Under the pieces are notes generated by a model. It was not told where the DNA came from. It saw nothing but the letters and a program-made list of their open reading frames with translations, and ran no database searches. From Acanthosoma haemorrhoidale (lineage: Eukaryota; Arthropoda; Insecta; Hemiptera; Acanthosomatidae), in assembly GCA_930367205.1 (NCBI GenBank), contig OV884009.1:84403189-84467188 (forward strand): a DNA stretch of 64,000 nt. Direction: 5' to 3'. A program made the translations under genes and the position numbers. How positions within the stretch are numbered: position 1 is the first letter of the stretch; each line of letters begins with the position of its first letter. Below are positions 43,608-56,649 of the stretch, piece by piece.

Positions 43608-44879
43608 TATCAGACCCGTATCTGTATATATATGTAAGTTTCGAATTCAGAAACTTAAAGGAGGTGGAGGTTGTCAGGTTATAAACACTTGCAGATGTAG
43701 TTTAGAACTGTAATGTTAAACATATGTACACATTATCTCGCGCTACAAACAATACAATAAACCAAAAAACTTAAAACTAGCCTGAATCAATACAATTGTC
43801 GATAATAAGCGTTGATCATTGTCTTAACAAGAGTGCAGCTATTATACAGCAGGTTACACAGCTTGGAGCGTCATTTGATACTAGCGCGCTCTGTTGGAAC
43901 ACCTAGCATATGTGCCGAAGTTTGGCGGTAACGTTCAAACTTACATATATATTTTTTCTATGTATCTATTCTTCAGAAAATAAATCAATTAATCTGACTT
44001 TTAAAGTTTCATTCAATAACATCTCGCTAATTCTAGTGATTTTAGAGCTAAGCGCCTGATTCAATGTTATGATTTTTTCCCCATGCTTAAGGACACATTT
44101 AAAGCAGTAAAAATAATTACGTTATACCTAACAGTTTAATGCAATCAAAGATGTTTTATTGTTTTTTATGCCAATATATTAGCCAATTACATTTTACGAT
44201 CAATTTAAGGGATCACTTAGGACGTTGGTATCGCTACGAGAATTTGTTAATTTTTTTTTATTCTCAACTCCATTGTCTCTTTTGGACTGTTAATTATTCG
44301 ATTGGTTATTAATTTATGTTGATTTTGTTACAGGTATTAAATTTAAATGTACATAATAATTCAAATAATTGAATTTTGTTAATTCAACACAGTTTGTGAG
44401 AGATCGTAAAAGGAGGTGCAGCATGTTGTAATTTACTGAGAGAGGAGAAGCACGATGCATTTTCATTAAAACTGTGAAAAAGATTTGTTCCATTATCATT
44501 AGTACCATGGTTTAAGACTGGGAATGTACGTAAACCTAGATGTTTTGCATGTAATAAAAAGTTTTTTTTGAAAAATTTACAGAAGGTGTGGGTACTTGTG
44601 ATTGGACTTTGAACAGTAGCCAATATTGTAAATTAGCAATTCTTGTGAGTTACACTTCAAAGAGACGAACCTCCTATTATGTTTCTTTATATTATCTTCA
44701 ACCATTATCTGAAGTAGTAAGTGCTCCAGGTGATAGAATAGACTTGGAATATAAGCATTGTGGGCAGTAAAACTAATTAGTAAGGTAGAAGCTTATGAAT
44801 CAATAATGCTCAATAAGTCGATTTCTAATTCCCATACATCAATTTCATTCCATGAATAAGAAATATGCAACATTTTTAC
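43608..44879. other. No gene recognised
   Basis: AT-rich DNA. Frames at 44314-44770 on both strands overlap one another and have no recognisable domain. Confidence 0.4.
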
Positions 44880-45222
44880 TCCGACTTCTATAAATAAGGG
44901 ACAGTGGGAGTCCTTGCAATGGCCAGTTTGTCTAAGCATGTCCTGAGCGTCTGTGGATCTCACGCTCTTGGTGAACCTCCACTGGCTCATATCCAGTGAT
45001 GGGCTGACGGAGGAGCATGGGGGACTTTCCAAGACTCCGCTTCCACTTTTGTATGTGAGGGGGGTGACAACCATGTGGATTTGAGAGATATCCGGTCTGT
45101 TTGTAAATACTGTATGAATGAGCGAGTGAATGAAAATTGTAAATTTGGTAATAATGAGAACATTTATCACAATTACTTACTGCCAGTAAGGCAGATTGTA
45201 ATTCTTTCACAATAAAGACGTT
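44880..45222 (+). mobile_element. LINE 3' UTR fragment, plus strand
   Basis: This begins near GGACAGTGGGAGTCCTTGC and follows the family 3' UTR to CACAATAAAGACG. Only the 3' end was inserted or kept. Open frames on the minus strand here are antisense to the UTR. Confidence 0.85.
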
Positions 45223-46574
45223 TTCAAATAAAAATTTTGGTTTAAAATAAGCATTTCACACTCAAGTTTGTTTAATTAAATTGTTGTTATTTTGTCATTT
45301 AAATTTGTTTCAGTCAAAATAATCATTATTATGTTAGTTAGTTGGTTTTTGTAAATTTTTCCCTGAATTTAAGTTTTTGTAAAATGTTTTAAGAATATGT
45401 AATAATGAACAATGTATTTTTTGTATGTAACTATACCATTGTATTTAGACTGCTTTTATGTAACGTTATAATATTCATCAAATGAGAAAAAGTTTCTATA
45501 TTAGTCCATGATGTTCGTAATAATCAAATTTATATTTTTAAGTATAATTATTGTTTTGATATATTTAATTAATAATTAAAAGGATGTTGTAAATATTATT
45601 AAATGTGGCACTGGTTTATTATATTGATCCAGATCGTGTAAGCGGAGTAATCCATAAGGTAATCCCACGAATCCAGAACAGCGACTGTAGATCATATATG
45701 GAAAAATACTTTATATAAGTTAAAATAAGTATAAATATTGATATAAAATAAATTATTAATAAAAATATGGCGGTGAATAGGCCATTAATGAATTTTGAAA
45801 AAATAGGTGTGAATGAAAAACTATAGCTAGTGAAAGTTTCTTTGACCTTCAGGGCTACAAAAAAAAAGGGCGAAGCCGTTGACCATCAGCTCCTAACCCG
45901 CACCAATGGATTATCCCATTAATTTTTTTTCCCCATTGGTTTTCAATTTCCATAAAATTTTCAAGATTCTTCACGAACCAGTATATAGCATAGAGGGGAT
46001 TTTTGAGTTTTAAAAAAACAAATGGGTTTTTGAAGGAATTGAATATATTTTTTCAATAGTAGGGATATTTTCATGCCGGTTATAAAGCATTCTTGATATT
46101 TTCTGTAGCTTTATTTTTTTTGCTTTAATTTTTAGTTGTACGTAGATCATTGTATGAAGTAAGAGTACATAGAGTTCATTACTTCCGAATAATCGCCTTT
46201 CGTCTGTCTACATGTGTATAGTACTCGTAAAAATCACCCTATCAGTATGAAATTAATAGTGCAGACCCCCCCCCACACATTATCCTGATTGGCTATTGGT
46301 GATTCAGTATAATAGAATAGCTTTCATTACATGATTTACGTTTAACCAACCACAAATTACTAAATACTTCATATTATGTTAAATATAACAATAGATTTCT
46401 TAATAATTCATATATAGTTGTGTTTAATTAGGTTTCATAATTTTATGACAACCTGTTGGAAAACTTTTAATAACTTTTGATGGTTATTTCAGAATTTTTA
46501 ATTTGGTTTTAGAATTTTAATTATTTACTACATAGATGTTAGACTTCTGAATTATTTTTTTTTTTTTAGATTAA
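45223..46574. other. AT-rich DNA, no gene recognised
   Basis: Nothing was found beyond homopolymer runs, including a run of C at about 46267. Confidence 0.4.
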
Positions 46575-46895
46575 CAACAACTTTACTATGATAAAATTAC
46601 AATCTGCCTGATTGGGCCATAAGCAATGATCTCATTCATACCAATTTACAATTTTCATTCACTCGCTCATTCATACTATATATACAAACAGCCCAAAGGC
46701 CCCCCAAGTCCACATGGTTGTCACCTCCCTCACGTGCGAAGGAGGAAGCGGAGTCTTGGGAAGTCCCCCACGCTCCTTTGTCATCCGCGTCACTGGATAA
46801 TAGCCAGCGGAGGCTGACCAAGAACGCGAGAGCCACAGACGCTCAGGACATGTTTGGAGAAACTGGCCATTGCCAGGACTCACACTGTTGCGCAT

Positions 46896-47381
46896 TTATA
46901 GTAGGTCAGGAGGCCACTGCCGTTTCAGTCTCCGAGGAGGATTATAGGGATGAGTGGAGCAGTGCAATGACTGTGCTACGGGATTAGGGTGGTTGGATAG
47001 GTTACTATGGTATTTCATGAATTTGGAAGGGATGAGTTCAAGAATGTAGGGTATATTAAGATCATTATGAAGGGTTTTGTTGGTGACGTAATAGGGGGCA
47101 TTTACTATTGTTCTCAAGACTTTTGATTGAAAGGATTGGATGCGCTTGATGTTCGACTTTTTTGCTGTCCCCCATAGCTCTATTCCGTATGTCCAGATTG
47201 GCTTAAGTATAACTTTGTAAATAAGTAGTTTGTTTTCTATTGAGAGGTGGGATGTCCTTCGAAGTAGTCTGTACAGTTGTCCAAAGCGTCTGTTTAGTTC
47301 TTGTCTTTTTAGCCTCGTGTGTGGGTTCATTGTCAGTCTTTTGTCGAGATGGAAGCCTAAATACCTTACTGTCTCAGACAC
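46896..47381 (-). pseudogene. LINE RT, C-terminal part
   Basis: A 161-codon open frame equivalent to the last third of the 13.98-15.20 kb RT (VRYLGFHLDKRLTM to RRLKRQWPPDLL). The catalytic domain lies upstream in broken frames (47382-47760), where FADD has become FADG and two stops are present. The frame is therefore a remnant. Confidence 0.85.
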
Positions 47382-47760
47382 GGGGAGAGGGATCGAATTG
47401 AAAAAGACTAGTGGACAGGACTTGCGACATAGGATGAAGGTAATGTGGGATCATTTTGCTTCATTAACTTACATCCGCCATTGATTGCACCAATACTCGA
47501 TCTCGTCAAGGTGTTTTTGAAGGTTATGGGATGCTATGTTGGGGTCTGGGTGGGATGACAAGACTGCAGTGCCATCTGCAAATGTGGCCAAGAAGATATT
47601 GGGAGTAGAGGGGACATCAGCGGTGTATAGGTTATAGAGAGAGGATATGACCCAGGACGCTGCCCTGTGGAACTCCTGCTTTTATGGGATAGTAGTTATA
47701 ATATTCTAAACCACAGTGGTCTTGGAAGAAGCGGTTTGAAAGGTAGGACTTTAGGATTAG
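47382..47760 (-). pseudogene. LINE RT, catalytic region remnant
   Basis: The sequence equivalent to ATFADDTAVLSSHPDP reads FADG here, losing the second catalytic Asp. TGTAA and TGATCC changes put stops into RMKVNEAKCSH-like text. The same changes occur at 60.84-60.98 kb but not at 14.5-14.7 kb. Confidence 0.85.
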
Positions 47761-47769
47761 GAACTCTGT

Positions 47770-48450
47770 AAGAAATGAGGTTAAAAGGCTGGTGAGATCC
47801 GAAGAACTTGAAGGTGGAGGAATGTACGAGATGTGTGGCTGAGGATGGGATAGAGTTTGTGGGTTGACGGGATGAACGGAATGCTAGGAAAGGTGATCTT
47901 GTGGACAGGGAATGGGCGGTGCCTGTTTACTGCTCTCTGTTGCTAACGGCATCGGCGAAAGAGACAGAAGGCCTCAAATTTCTGGCTGGGCCACTTCTTG
48001 CTGCAAGTTCTTCCACTTCAGGCTGACGGCGTTGTTCGGTCCTCGACTTCAGCGTTCTCTAAGCCTCGCAGCCCTTGTAGTTGACCGGATGGCCTTGCTT
48101 GCAAAGTACGCAAACCGCAGGCGATTTCAGGGGCTTTTTGCACAATTCGCTTTTCTGCTGCCCACTACACTTTACACATCTGGGAGTGTGGCAGCAGTAA
48201 GATTTTGTGTGCCCATATGCCTGACAGTTATGGCACTGGACGATGTCTCGTTTGGGGTACGGTTTTTCAACCTGTACCCTTGTGTAATACAGGTGTGTTA
48301 GTTCATAAATCTTCTCTACTCCAGGTGTTCGCTCGAGATCGACAAAGAACAGTGGTAATGCCGTTTTTATTGTTTCATCCTGTTGCCTATCCTCACGCTA
48401 CACGTTTGTTATTTGGCGAACTTTGTATCCGAGAGCTGAGAGTTCTTCTT
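47770..48450 (-). pseudogene. LINE ORF1, zinc-knuckle and tail part
   Basis: Reading on in shifted frames: TPADEIEEELSALGYKVRQI, CHNCQAYGHTKSYCCHTPRC, then CKQGHPVNYKGC, the triple CCHC array typical of Jockey ORF1, and the Pro/His-rich tail ending SFLTEF-like text. ORF1 binds the LINE RNA. At least two frame changes break it. Confidence 0.75.
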
Positions 48451-48981
48451 CTATTTCGTCAGCTGGTGTGGTCGGTGCAAATTTCTGATCACCACTCTGA
48501 GTGATCGTTCCTGCTTTAATTGGTAGGTGTGGAAGTCTGCAATGGTATCATCCAAATATTTAACAATCGCTCGATAAGTATCGGGAGTGTCTGGGGAAAT
48601 TTTCGTATCCCAAGAGCGATTGAGGCACGAATATTTTCCGGTACCTACAATTTTGCTCATTTGTGAGCATAGTAATTTAAAGTTGCTAATGTTGCGTACA
48701 ATTATAGCAGGCGGCTTGGGCTGTGTTGGAGTTTTGTTGACTTCCATTCCTTCTGCTGGGATATTTTTCAAAGCCTCAAAGGTGTTTGGCGTGAAGAAAG
48801 GTGACTCTATGGCGGTTTCTTTTTTGGATATGCTGGCCTGTGGAGGTATCTCCTCCATGGAACTAGCTGCAGAGGAGGTCATTTGTACGTTCCTATTCAA
48901 CCTTCTTGGTTTTCGCTTTACAGGCGACGGTGTCGGAGTTGGACCTAGTGACCTAGATCTTTTTTTCTTATTTTGAGACAT
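48451..48981 (-). CDS. LINE ORF1, N-terminal part
   Basis: A 176-codon frame from the ATG at 48981. It has a basic start (SQNKKKRSRSLGPTPTPSPV), a Ser/Pro-rich linker and a region leading into the RNA-recognition-like domain (IVRNISNFKLLCSQMSKIVG, then LRVVIRNLHR). It then loses frame into the next feature. This is the only copy in the window that keeps the ORF1 start. Confidence 0.75.
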   Translation of the reverse strand: MSQNKKKRSRSLGPTPTPSPVKRKPRRLNRNVQMTSSAASSMEEIPPQASISKKETAIESPFFTPNTFEALKNIPAEGMEVNKTPTQPKPPAIIVRNISNFKLLCSQMSKIVGTGKYSCLNRSWDTKISPDTPDTYRAIVKYLDDTIADFHTYQLKQERSLRVVIRNLHRPHQLTK

Positions 48982-49400
48982 TAGTTGTTGATAAAATCTG
49001 ATTTTATCCTAACAACGGTTTTTTGTTAGTAAAGATAACAGTACGTAGCGCCGGTGGGATTCAAGCTCACAACCTTCATTGGTGAGTCACGGGTCTTGGC
49101 TCTGAGCCACCAGACCGACTGGCTCAGAGATTCTAATGCGTGGCGTTAGTGAATGATCCGAATGGTGCTAATGGCAAAGGCTTTCCAATATGGCCGACTT
49201 CTCGGTCCGATTTCACTTTCACTTTTGCTCTACACAAATGTAATAAGCGATTTACTTACGTCTTGAGGGCTCCCTCGTGACCAGCTCACGTAAGTTGCCT
49301 GCTAGAACAATTTTTTGGATGGACTGTGGCCTAAAAACGGTATAATAAAGTATTTGAAGGACGAGCGAAGTTAAGAGGTGTGTCAGAATGTAGCGCATGC
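48982..49400 (-). other. LINE 5' region with tRNA-like insert
   Basis: 49190-49400 recurs at 25980-26190. The intervening 48982-49185 holds a tRNA-like stretch at 49040-49135: on the minus strand TGGCTCAGAGCC (near A box) and AGCTTGAATCCC (near B box). It may be a SINE head inserted in the LINE leader or part of the LINE. Confidence 0.55.
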
Positions 49401-50289
49401 GCAAAAACTAAAGCGGTTCTATAATAGATTTATTTTGTTTAATAGTCAGTCAATATAATATTTTTAAGGTAGGCCCAATGTTGAGCGTTTGAGTGTTATA
49501 ACTGGGGCCAGTTGTAAGCAGCATTTAATTAGCTCATTGAGCTTATTTCTTCTACTACTCCGCACTTCTTATTCTAGTAATCTCTGTTTCTAGCAATTAC
49601 TTCTTTCATGTGACAAATATTCTGTCTCTTCACAATATAGTTTATAATCCACAGATACTACTTTAGGTGTACCCTATAAAATTGTTTTTCCATTTTTTTT
49701 TTAATATTCTATCAAACCTACCGATCTATTTAACATTAATTAAGTCATTAGGAGAACTGTTTCTTTGTATTTTACCTACGTGTTACTCCAAGTTAAGATT
49801 TTCCGTTCCGTCTACATGGAGTCTTCTTTTACTTCACCATATCAACCAAAACCCACCTTACTTATCTCATCTCTTTAATCATTGATTTAAATATTTGAAT
49901 CACGTCCATAATACGAGAACTCCCTCGTTCAACCTCCAGATCCTCGTCCAGACTGATTGACCTTAGTCTATGGGCTCAACATCTGTACAACATAACCCTC
50001 ATATTATTTACCTATCCCCTTTCAACAGCAATTGTACCCCGTCTTTTTGAGCTCCTCATGACATAGCAAACTGAGAACAGTTTCCAGGAGAAATAAATGT
50101 AAATAACGTCATTGAAGTTAACGTTCGTCAAGTTACCTTAAATAATCAAACAATTCATTAAAAGTTCTTATTTAATTTTAATAGTATTATCATTACTTAT
50201 CTTTATTATTGACGACCAACACTAGTATATTCAAGTCATTGGGTTATGTTTTAAAGAGAGAACTTTTACAGGTTAGTGTTCAGTAGTTT
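49401..50289. other. AT-rich DNA, no gene recognised
   Basis: Nothing assignable was found. The 72-codon frame at 49667 is low-complexity. Confidence 0.4.
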
Positions 50290-50660
50290 AAAAAAAAAAC
50301 TTTATTATGATAAAGTTACAATCTGCCTCATCGGTCGATAAGTAATTGTGATAAATGCTCTCATTCATGCCATATTCACAATTTTCATTCACTCGCTCAT
50401 TCATACAATATTTACAAACAGCCCAGAGACTTCCCAAATCCACATGATTGTCACCTCCCTCCCATGCAAAAGAGGAAGCGGAGACTTGGCAAGTCACCCA
50501 CGCTCCTCTGTCAGCCGCGTTACTGGATAAGAGCCAGCGGAGGCTTACCAAGAGCGCGAGAGCCACAGACGCTCAGGACATGATTGGAGAAACTGACCAT
50601 TGCCAAGACTCCCACTGTCACGTATTGATAGTAGTTCACGAGGCTACTGCAGCCTTCTAC
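50290..50660 (-). mobile_element. LINE 3' UTR fragment, minus strand
   Basis: This is the family 3' UTR, from the A-rich tail (plus-strand run of A at 50291-50300) to about 50660, where the match to the LINE ends shortly before the RT stop. It is severely 5'-truncated. Confidence 0.85.
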
Positions 50661-51806
50661 TGTAGCTCCTAGGGAAAGCGGCAAACACGTATGAGAATTC
50701 TGAAAGAGGGGTATAGACGTAGCGCCTTCATTAAGTCGTGCTTCAACCGGCAGGTTTAAAGGACATTTTTCGCACGTATCTGATGATGATTTGATTTTCG
50801 ATTAACCTTACATTTTGTTTTTTAAATTAGCTATTATAATACTTATGCTATGGTTTTTTTAGGTATTTGTTTATTTAAATTAAATTAAAAGTTACATAAA
50901 ATATAGTTGCCAGACGCCAGAGCACCTCAACACTAAAACTAGAATAGTCACTTTACAAATAATATCTCATTATTTACATGTTGGAAAACAACAAAACAAA
51001 AAAAAACTATCACTGATCATGTAAGACCATGTGGTATATGTTATCCTTTTTTATATTTATTTCAATTCTCTAGAATCCTTTATCTTCGACAGTCTGTCCA
51101 GGCTATCATTGTTTGTATTCATTTTCGTTTATAGTTTAGTTTAAGGGACATTTTGTCCAAGAATATAGCTATTTTTTTCGTTTATTTCAGTGATTCCACC
51201 ACACATTGACATTAAACCAAATAGGTATTTTTGTAATGTTTCGCTTATTGTGATTTTTTTATTGTTGTTATTTTATACTTATTTCAGCTTATCACCAACT
51301 ATATCTCATTTAATACCATCCCAAGCATTGTCCAGTTCCAAAAAAAAAATTACTTTCTTTTGGGTATCCATATTTAATTATCTAATGTATTTGTTCAGAG
51401 TAATACAATTTAACTAATGTATTTTTATTTACATGCAATAATAATCTTATTTATGACATATATCTAATTTAATCTATTCCAGAATGGTGCATTTCACGAA
51501 TTAGGGTGTGCTACTAAAAGAAAAAATCATAATGGATGTAATAAATTTTTTTACTTCAACCAAATAGAGCAATTGATGTTTCATTCATGAAACTAGAATT
51601 CTATTAGTTACACCTATCAAGCACAACATAAACAAATTCATTCGTTACATATTACCAAACTAACAAAGTTTTAGTTAGAAAGATTATACATTGGTCATTC
51701 GGTTTATTCATATAACAAGAAACAGTTGCGCTGCATCACAACCATACATATCCAGTAGCCAGAAAATGCTTAGTAATATATTCATTCGGTCTCCAAACAT
51801 TTTCAG
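50661..51806. other. AT-rich DNA, no gene recognised
   Basis: No repeat partner or domain was found. Confidence 0.4.
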
Positions 51807-52051
51807 GGAACGTTGAAACAGGGATATTCTACCAAAATGAAAAGATGAGCAGAAGGGTTCGGACCTGGCCAGAGGACTACGAACGCCAATACAAATGCGC
51901 AAACAAAGACATGAGGATGGCCATACAATTTAGCAGAGCTCCATTGAACTATCGGCCGAATGAAGCAGAGACCTCCACGAGCAGGACTGGAGGCATTGGT
52001 GTAGCCTTAATCATCGTCCCTGTTGGACATGAAACTGTTTCAGTCCAATAG
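51807..52051 (+). other. Candidate host exon
   Basis: After a pyrimidine-rich stretch ending ACATTTTCAG, a plausible acceptor, one frame stays open for about 80 codons to a stop at 52051 (NVETGIFYQNEKMSRRVRTW, then PEDYERQYKCANKDMRMAIQ). The G+C content is well above that of the flanks. I recognise no family, and there is no repeat partner in the window. It could be a terminal exon, a retrogene scrap or chance. Confidence 0.3.
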
Positions 52052-52299
52052 CCCTTCAGGATCATCTCCCTCACTGTAAACTTTTCGTGGCAGTTATTAA
52101 ATGCTACGCAATCTAGTATTATATTAATACCTTGGCAGAACTACCTGAGACATATATTATTGGTTCAGTCATAAAACTTAATGAGCATGTTCTCGTATGT
52201 GTGGAGCAATGTTAATCTCATCCCTACCCCCAGGGATTAGTTCTCTTGAGCACATTCTTTAACAGTAGATGAGTATTATTAAGACTAAATATGAGCAAT

Positions 52300-52690
52300 A
52301 AGGTTAAAAAATCAACCAACCTACAAAATGGAAACAAAACGATAAAGATCTTGGTTTATGCTTGGATTCTAAATTTACTTTGGTAAAGGACATAAACAAT
52401 CAGCTTGAGTATTAATACAAGCATTTTTATCGGTTATTTATTGGAAGTCTGGTTTAAACTCTGGAAATAAGAACTTAGTTTATTATGTGTTCATAAGACC
52501 TATTCTACCTAATGCTTGTTAGACACTTCGAGACTCATTAGATAGTTTTCACCCAGAAGAACTCCGATAATGCACATTTATGAATTTTTAGACATTCCAA
52601 AATCCAAGATTATGCATCAAAACATACAATAGATTTCTTTTAATCCTGTCATAAAAGTGCTCATGAACACTTAAATGCATGAGTAAATTA
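52300..52690 (+). pseudogene. Older LINE RT remnant, second family
   Basis: In shifting plus-strand frames the text DLGLCLDSKFTLVKDINNQ matches the YLGxxLD block of Jockey-type RTs. NKNLVYYVFIRPILPNACW matches the NKLLIYKxxxRPIxTY block, in the right order and spacing. It is too diverged from the main LINE to be the same family. Confidence 0.5.
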
Positions 52691-55600
52691 CTCTAGAGAT
52701 AGTTTTGTATTATAAATTACAGGCACAAAAGGCTAAAGCATTTAATACTTTTGTGACTAACGTCAAAAGTTTCTTTTATATATAATTACCTTCTGAATTA
52801 GGTTTTTTTTTTTTCCTAATTATAATATTCTGTTTGCAATTTGTATTAACTGTTGTCAGTTGTAAAAGCTATATTTCTTCAATTACATATTTTTATGTTA
52901 TTTAAATGTTATTTTTGAAGAAATATTTAAAAATAAAGATATATTTAAATCTAACTCAATCGAAAATATAACGAAACGACACATCTTTGCAAATATTCTT
53001 ATTGCAGGTAACCAATCATATTTTTCGTTTTATTGGCGCTAGACTTACCAAAAATCATTCTTTTATATTCAGGTAATTTTTGTCTTTCATTTTACTGTTA
53101 AGCTTTTCAATAAAACCTTAATTCCATATGGTAGGGAAAAAGGGGAATATTAGACCTGAGAGCGCGGTCACCAAAGTCACTAGTTAGACTCATCGATCCT
53201 TTGTCTTTATTGCAGACTTAGAGAACTTGAGGACTTGGAGCACCATTCCCAATGGTGACCAGCTTATCTTCAATAGTGGAAGGGCTTCGTAGGACCAGAA
53301 GCTATGGGGTACAACTACAGCCTGATGACATTCTTAAACCTCACGAAAGCAAATATCGGTCACAAAACTATTTTGTTAAATCCATATTGAAAATTCTGTG
53401 GCAGATGTCTACAATAATTTAATAAACACTTTGGAAAGATGATATTTTATAAATTAAGAGACTACTCATGAACGAATGAAAGAACACTGCATCTGGAAAA
53501 TTGTCCCTTGAAAATCACGACTAAAAGAAGGTCTAGCTGACTAAAAAATATAACATGAAATTCCTTCACTTAGAATACAATGCACAACAAGGGGATCCTA
53601 TTTCTTCTTGGCAAGTGGTTTGGATGGAAAGGAGCTAGTTATTACGGAAAATTGCTGTAAAAATCGTATCACTGGGCTCCTCTGGGACTTTAATTAGAAA
53701 TCCAATATTTTAATTTTATGATATCTCGTTCCAGGTGAAACAGGAAGGAGTAAAACACGCAAGAAATAGCTTACCCATAATGGTTGATAAAAAGAAACAG
53801 ACGTGAGAATGCAGTGCAGTTTAAGACCACATCTAATTGCTAGATAACTCCATTAAATACGAATAAAGGAGAGATAAAAAGAAGGAATTTACTCACCTGT
53901 TATTCTCTTAATGGGGTCCCTACATTTTTCTCTAAATTGAACACTCAAGAAAAAAAATTGTAACACACAACAAAACACTTTATTTCATTTTTGTGGTTGA
54001 AAACGCGATTTTAATGGCTTTCTGAGATTATAGTCCATCAAAATCTAACGTAATCAAATTAAAAACAACTCATGATTTTTAATTTGATACCCTACTGTTA
54101 TGTATTTTATTGATTAGGTCGGCACTGTCTGTTTTCACCTAGTTGGGGACTAACCATGGTGGCATTCTGTTGGTTACACTTGAGAATTTCGGATCCTGAG
54201 TAAGAAAATAATATATATTGTTATAATTACCAGTAATCTAATAATGAAAAGTATCCTACAATACATAATTCATTCGTAAGTGTAGTTCCTTACTAAGTGG
54301 TATTTTGGTATGAAGTATTGATAATTACGATTTGTAGTTGAGTTTTATAATAATTACGCAAAGAAAAAAGATGAGGAACGTCCTGAGCAACAGCAAAGCC
54401 ATCCTTAAATTATATTATTCCAGCCGGTTTTCAGTACCTTTGGCTTGTTATTTAACCTCAATCAGATCGAAAATCTTTCAAAGGAGACTACAATATATGA
54501 TATTTAAAGTTGCTGGAGGTAGTTTGCTTACGCGTTGTTACGCCATTATAAATTAAATTTCAACTTGGATTTAATTATATAAATTTATAATTCGATCTGT
54601 CAACAAAAATTATGTCAACTACAACCCTAGTGTAGTTGCCCTAGCCAAGTGGATCATCAAAAATTCCTACAACTTGTGTATGGGAATGTTTATATTGCAT
54701 ATCAGAGTAACTTGAAGCCAATATTTGAATCAATAGAGGCTTTACTTCAATATGTCCATTCTGAAGGTTTTATTCATTGTAATAGTAGTACTACTTTACT
54801 AACGCAAGGACGGTAAAAACTCAATCTAAATTTTCATTGCGACTTGGCAAACTAGCAAAAAAAAAAATAGAACTATTTTTATAGAAGTTTTATGGTCTTG
54901 TGGTTTGGTAGTTTTTATTAATAAAATAACATGTCTTTTCTACAAGACCTTGTAACGAAACGTTGATAAGTTAAATATTGTGAAATTTAAACTTCAGGTA
55001 TGCACAATGACATCAAAGGCCACAGTTGATACAAAATATTAGAACAAATGATGTACATATTTGAATATGGAGAGTAGTATGTACCTGAGCAATACCAAAA
55101 CCTTCAACTATTATTAGTCAGTAATTTAAGAAATTTAAGTTGATACACTTTTTGATCATAATAGGAATAAATAAATTAATTAATAATTAGCTTTCTAATC
55201 TCACATTCAATAATATATGTTTAAGGGCCATTTCTAACGTTGATGTCACATTTACCTTTAAAATTTAAGGGTTCAATATTCTTTTACAAAACATGAAACC
55301 CTAAAGTTTTTGCCCATAGGTCCAAGGGATTTTAAAAACAACGTTTACCTAGAGACAAGAAATGTTATAGCGGTAGGCGACCTTCATTCAAGGTTATTCA
55401 TTAATTACTTGATAAGCAAAAATCAATTCTTCTTCATTGAGTAGGATAAAAAGTTAAAAGTCTGGTCAATAACATGTAATATATTTTCAGATTGGTGGGT
55501 TTATAATTACAAGAAAACAAGAAAAACCGTCAATAATACCGTGTTCGCAACTTTTCTCAACCGAGAAAGAAACATGATAGCATGCAAATTCCACTTTAAG

Positions 55601-56649
55601 TCCTAATGATTCCAAACACCATTGTAACACATTACAATAATTGGAAGACGTTTAAATAATTTCTTAAAATTATATAATAATAAAATATATAAATTTTATA
55701 ATATATTATAAATTATAATAGCAAAGAACGAGTCATTTGGCTGTCAATATTCATATATCAAGGAAATTAATTGTGTCATTAATCATACTTAACTGAATTT
55801 GTTGTAGCTATGGATAGTAAAATTGTTTTATAGTTAAATGCCAGCTATCTTAGGAGGGCGATGGCCTTTAGGTTGGCACATTGCAGATCAGTGAGGAGAG
55901 ACCAGATATTTTAGACGTGCTTAACTTACCGAGGGAAATCTCCTATAGCCCGAAAATTTATTAAACTTTCAATATATTTATAACCATCAACGAACAAGTA
56001 TACCTTCGTATTCATAATGTTACATTATGGCAAATTAATCATTTTTAAGAACAACGTTTCCATGGCCACACACTACTCGTGAAGTTCAAAAAGTCTTAGA
56101 AAATGTGTCGCATTCATAAGTGTAACTCTAATTTCTAAAAAGAAAACCGTTACATAAAGTGTTTTTCTGTAAAACCATTATTTACCAAGGGACAAGCTTG
56201 ACAACCCATTTCGTGAGAAAATGTTACTTTGGGCATCCGTTGGACTATAAAAAGAAGCCAATTAACTGGGACATAATACCTTTAACGCTCATACGTTTTA
56301 GATAAATAAATTTTAGTTCTCAGAAATTTGGTGATTTGTTTTGTACCAATTTGTTAATAAGAGAGGGGTTTTCAAATACCCTGGAAAAATTCAAATCTAC
56401 CGTACTAATGGCGTATGGTAGCGATGTCAAAAATGTACTCGTTCCATCTCTGGTTTCATATTTAAAATATGTATAAATAAGTTCATAACATGACCCCAAT
56501 TAAAATAGATTTTGTTTTCCTTTCATGCGTCATATCATCACGACCTCTGAAAATACGTCTTCAAAAAACAAATAAAATTAAAATAGCTTAACAAATTGCG
56601 ATTGTTGGGTCAATCGACAATAACTACGTTATTTTTATTGTTGTCTCCC
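52691..56649. other. AT-rich DNA, no gene recognised
   Basis: Almost 4 kb. 53140-53350 has more G and C and an acceptor-like CTTTATTGCAG, but the frames after it close within about 25 codons. No repeats were linked to it. Confidence 0.4.

Larger units (their letters stand above)
46575..49400 (-). mobile_element. LINE copy with ORF1, internally deleted
   Basis: On the minus strand it has a 5' region (49400-48982), ORF1 (48981-47770) and then, at about 47760, a direct jump into the middle of RT, so the endonuclease and the RT start are missing. It then has the RT end, the 3' UTR and an A-rich tail at 46556-46568. At the joint both parental sequences contain ATTAGG, consistent with deletion at a microhomology. 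It carries disabling RT mutations shared with the 60.8-kb copy. Confidence 0.9.

Noticed and set aside
44793..45210. Minus-strand genes of 92-125 codons
   Set aside because: They are antisense to the LINE 3' UTR fragment on the plus strand.
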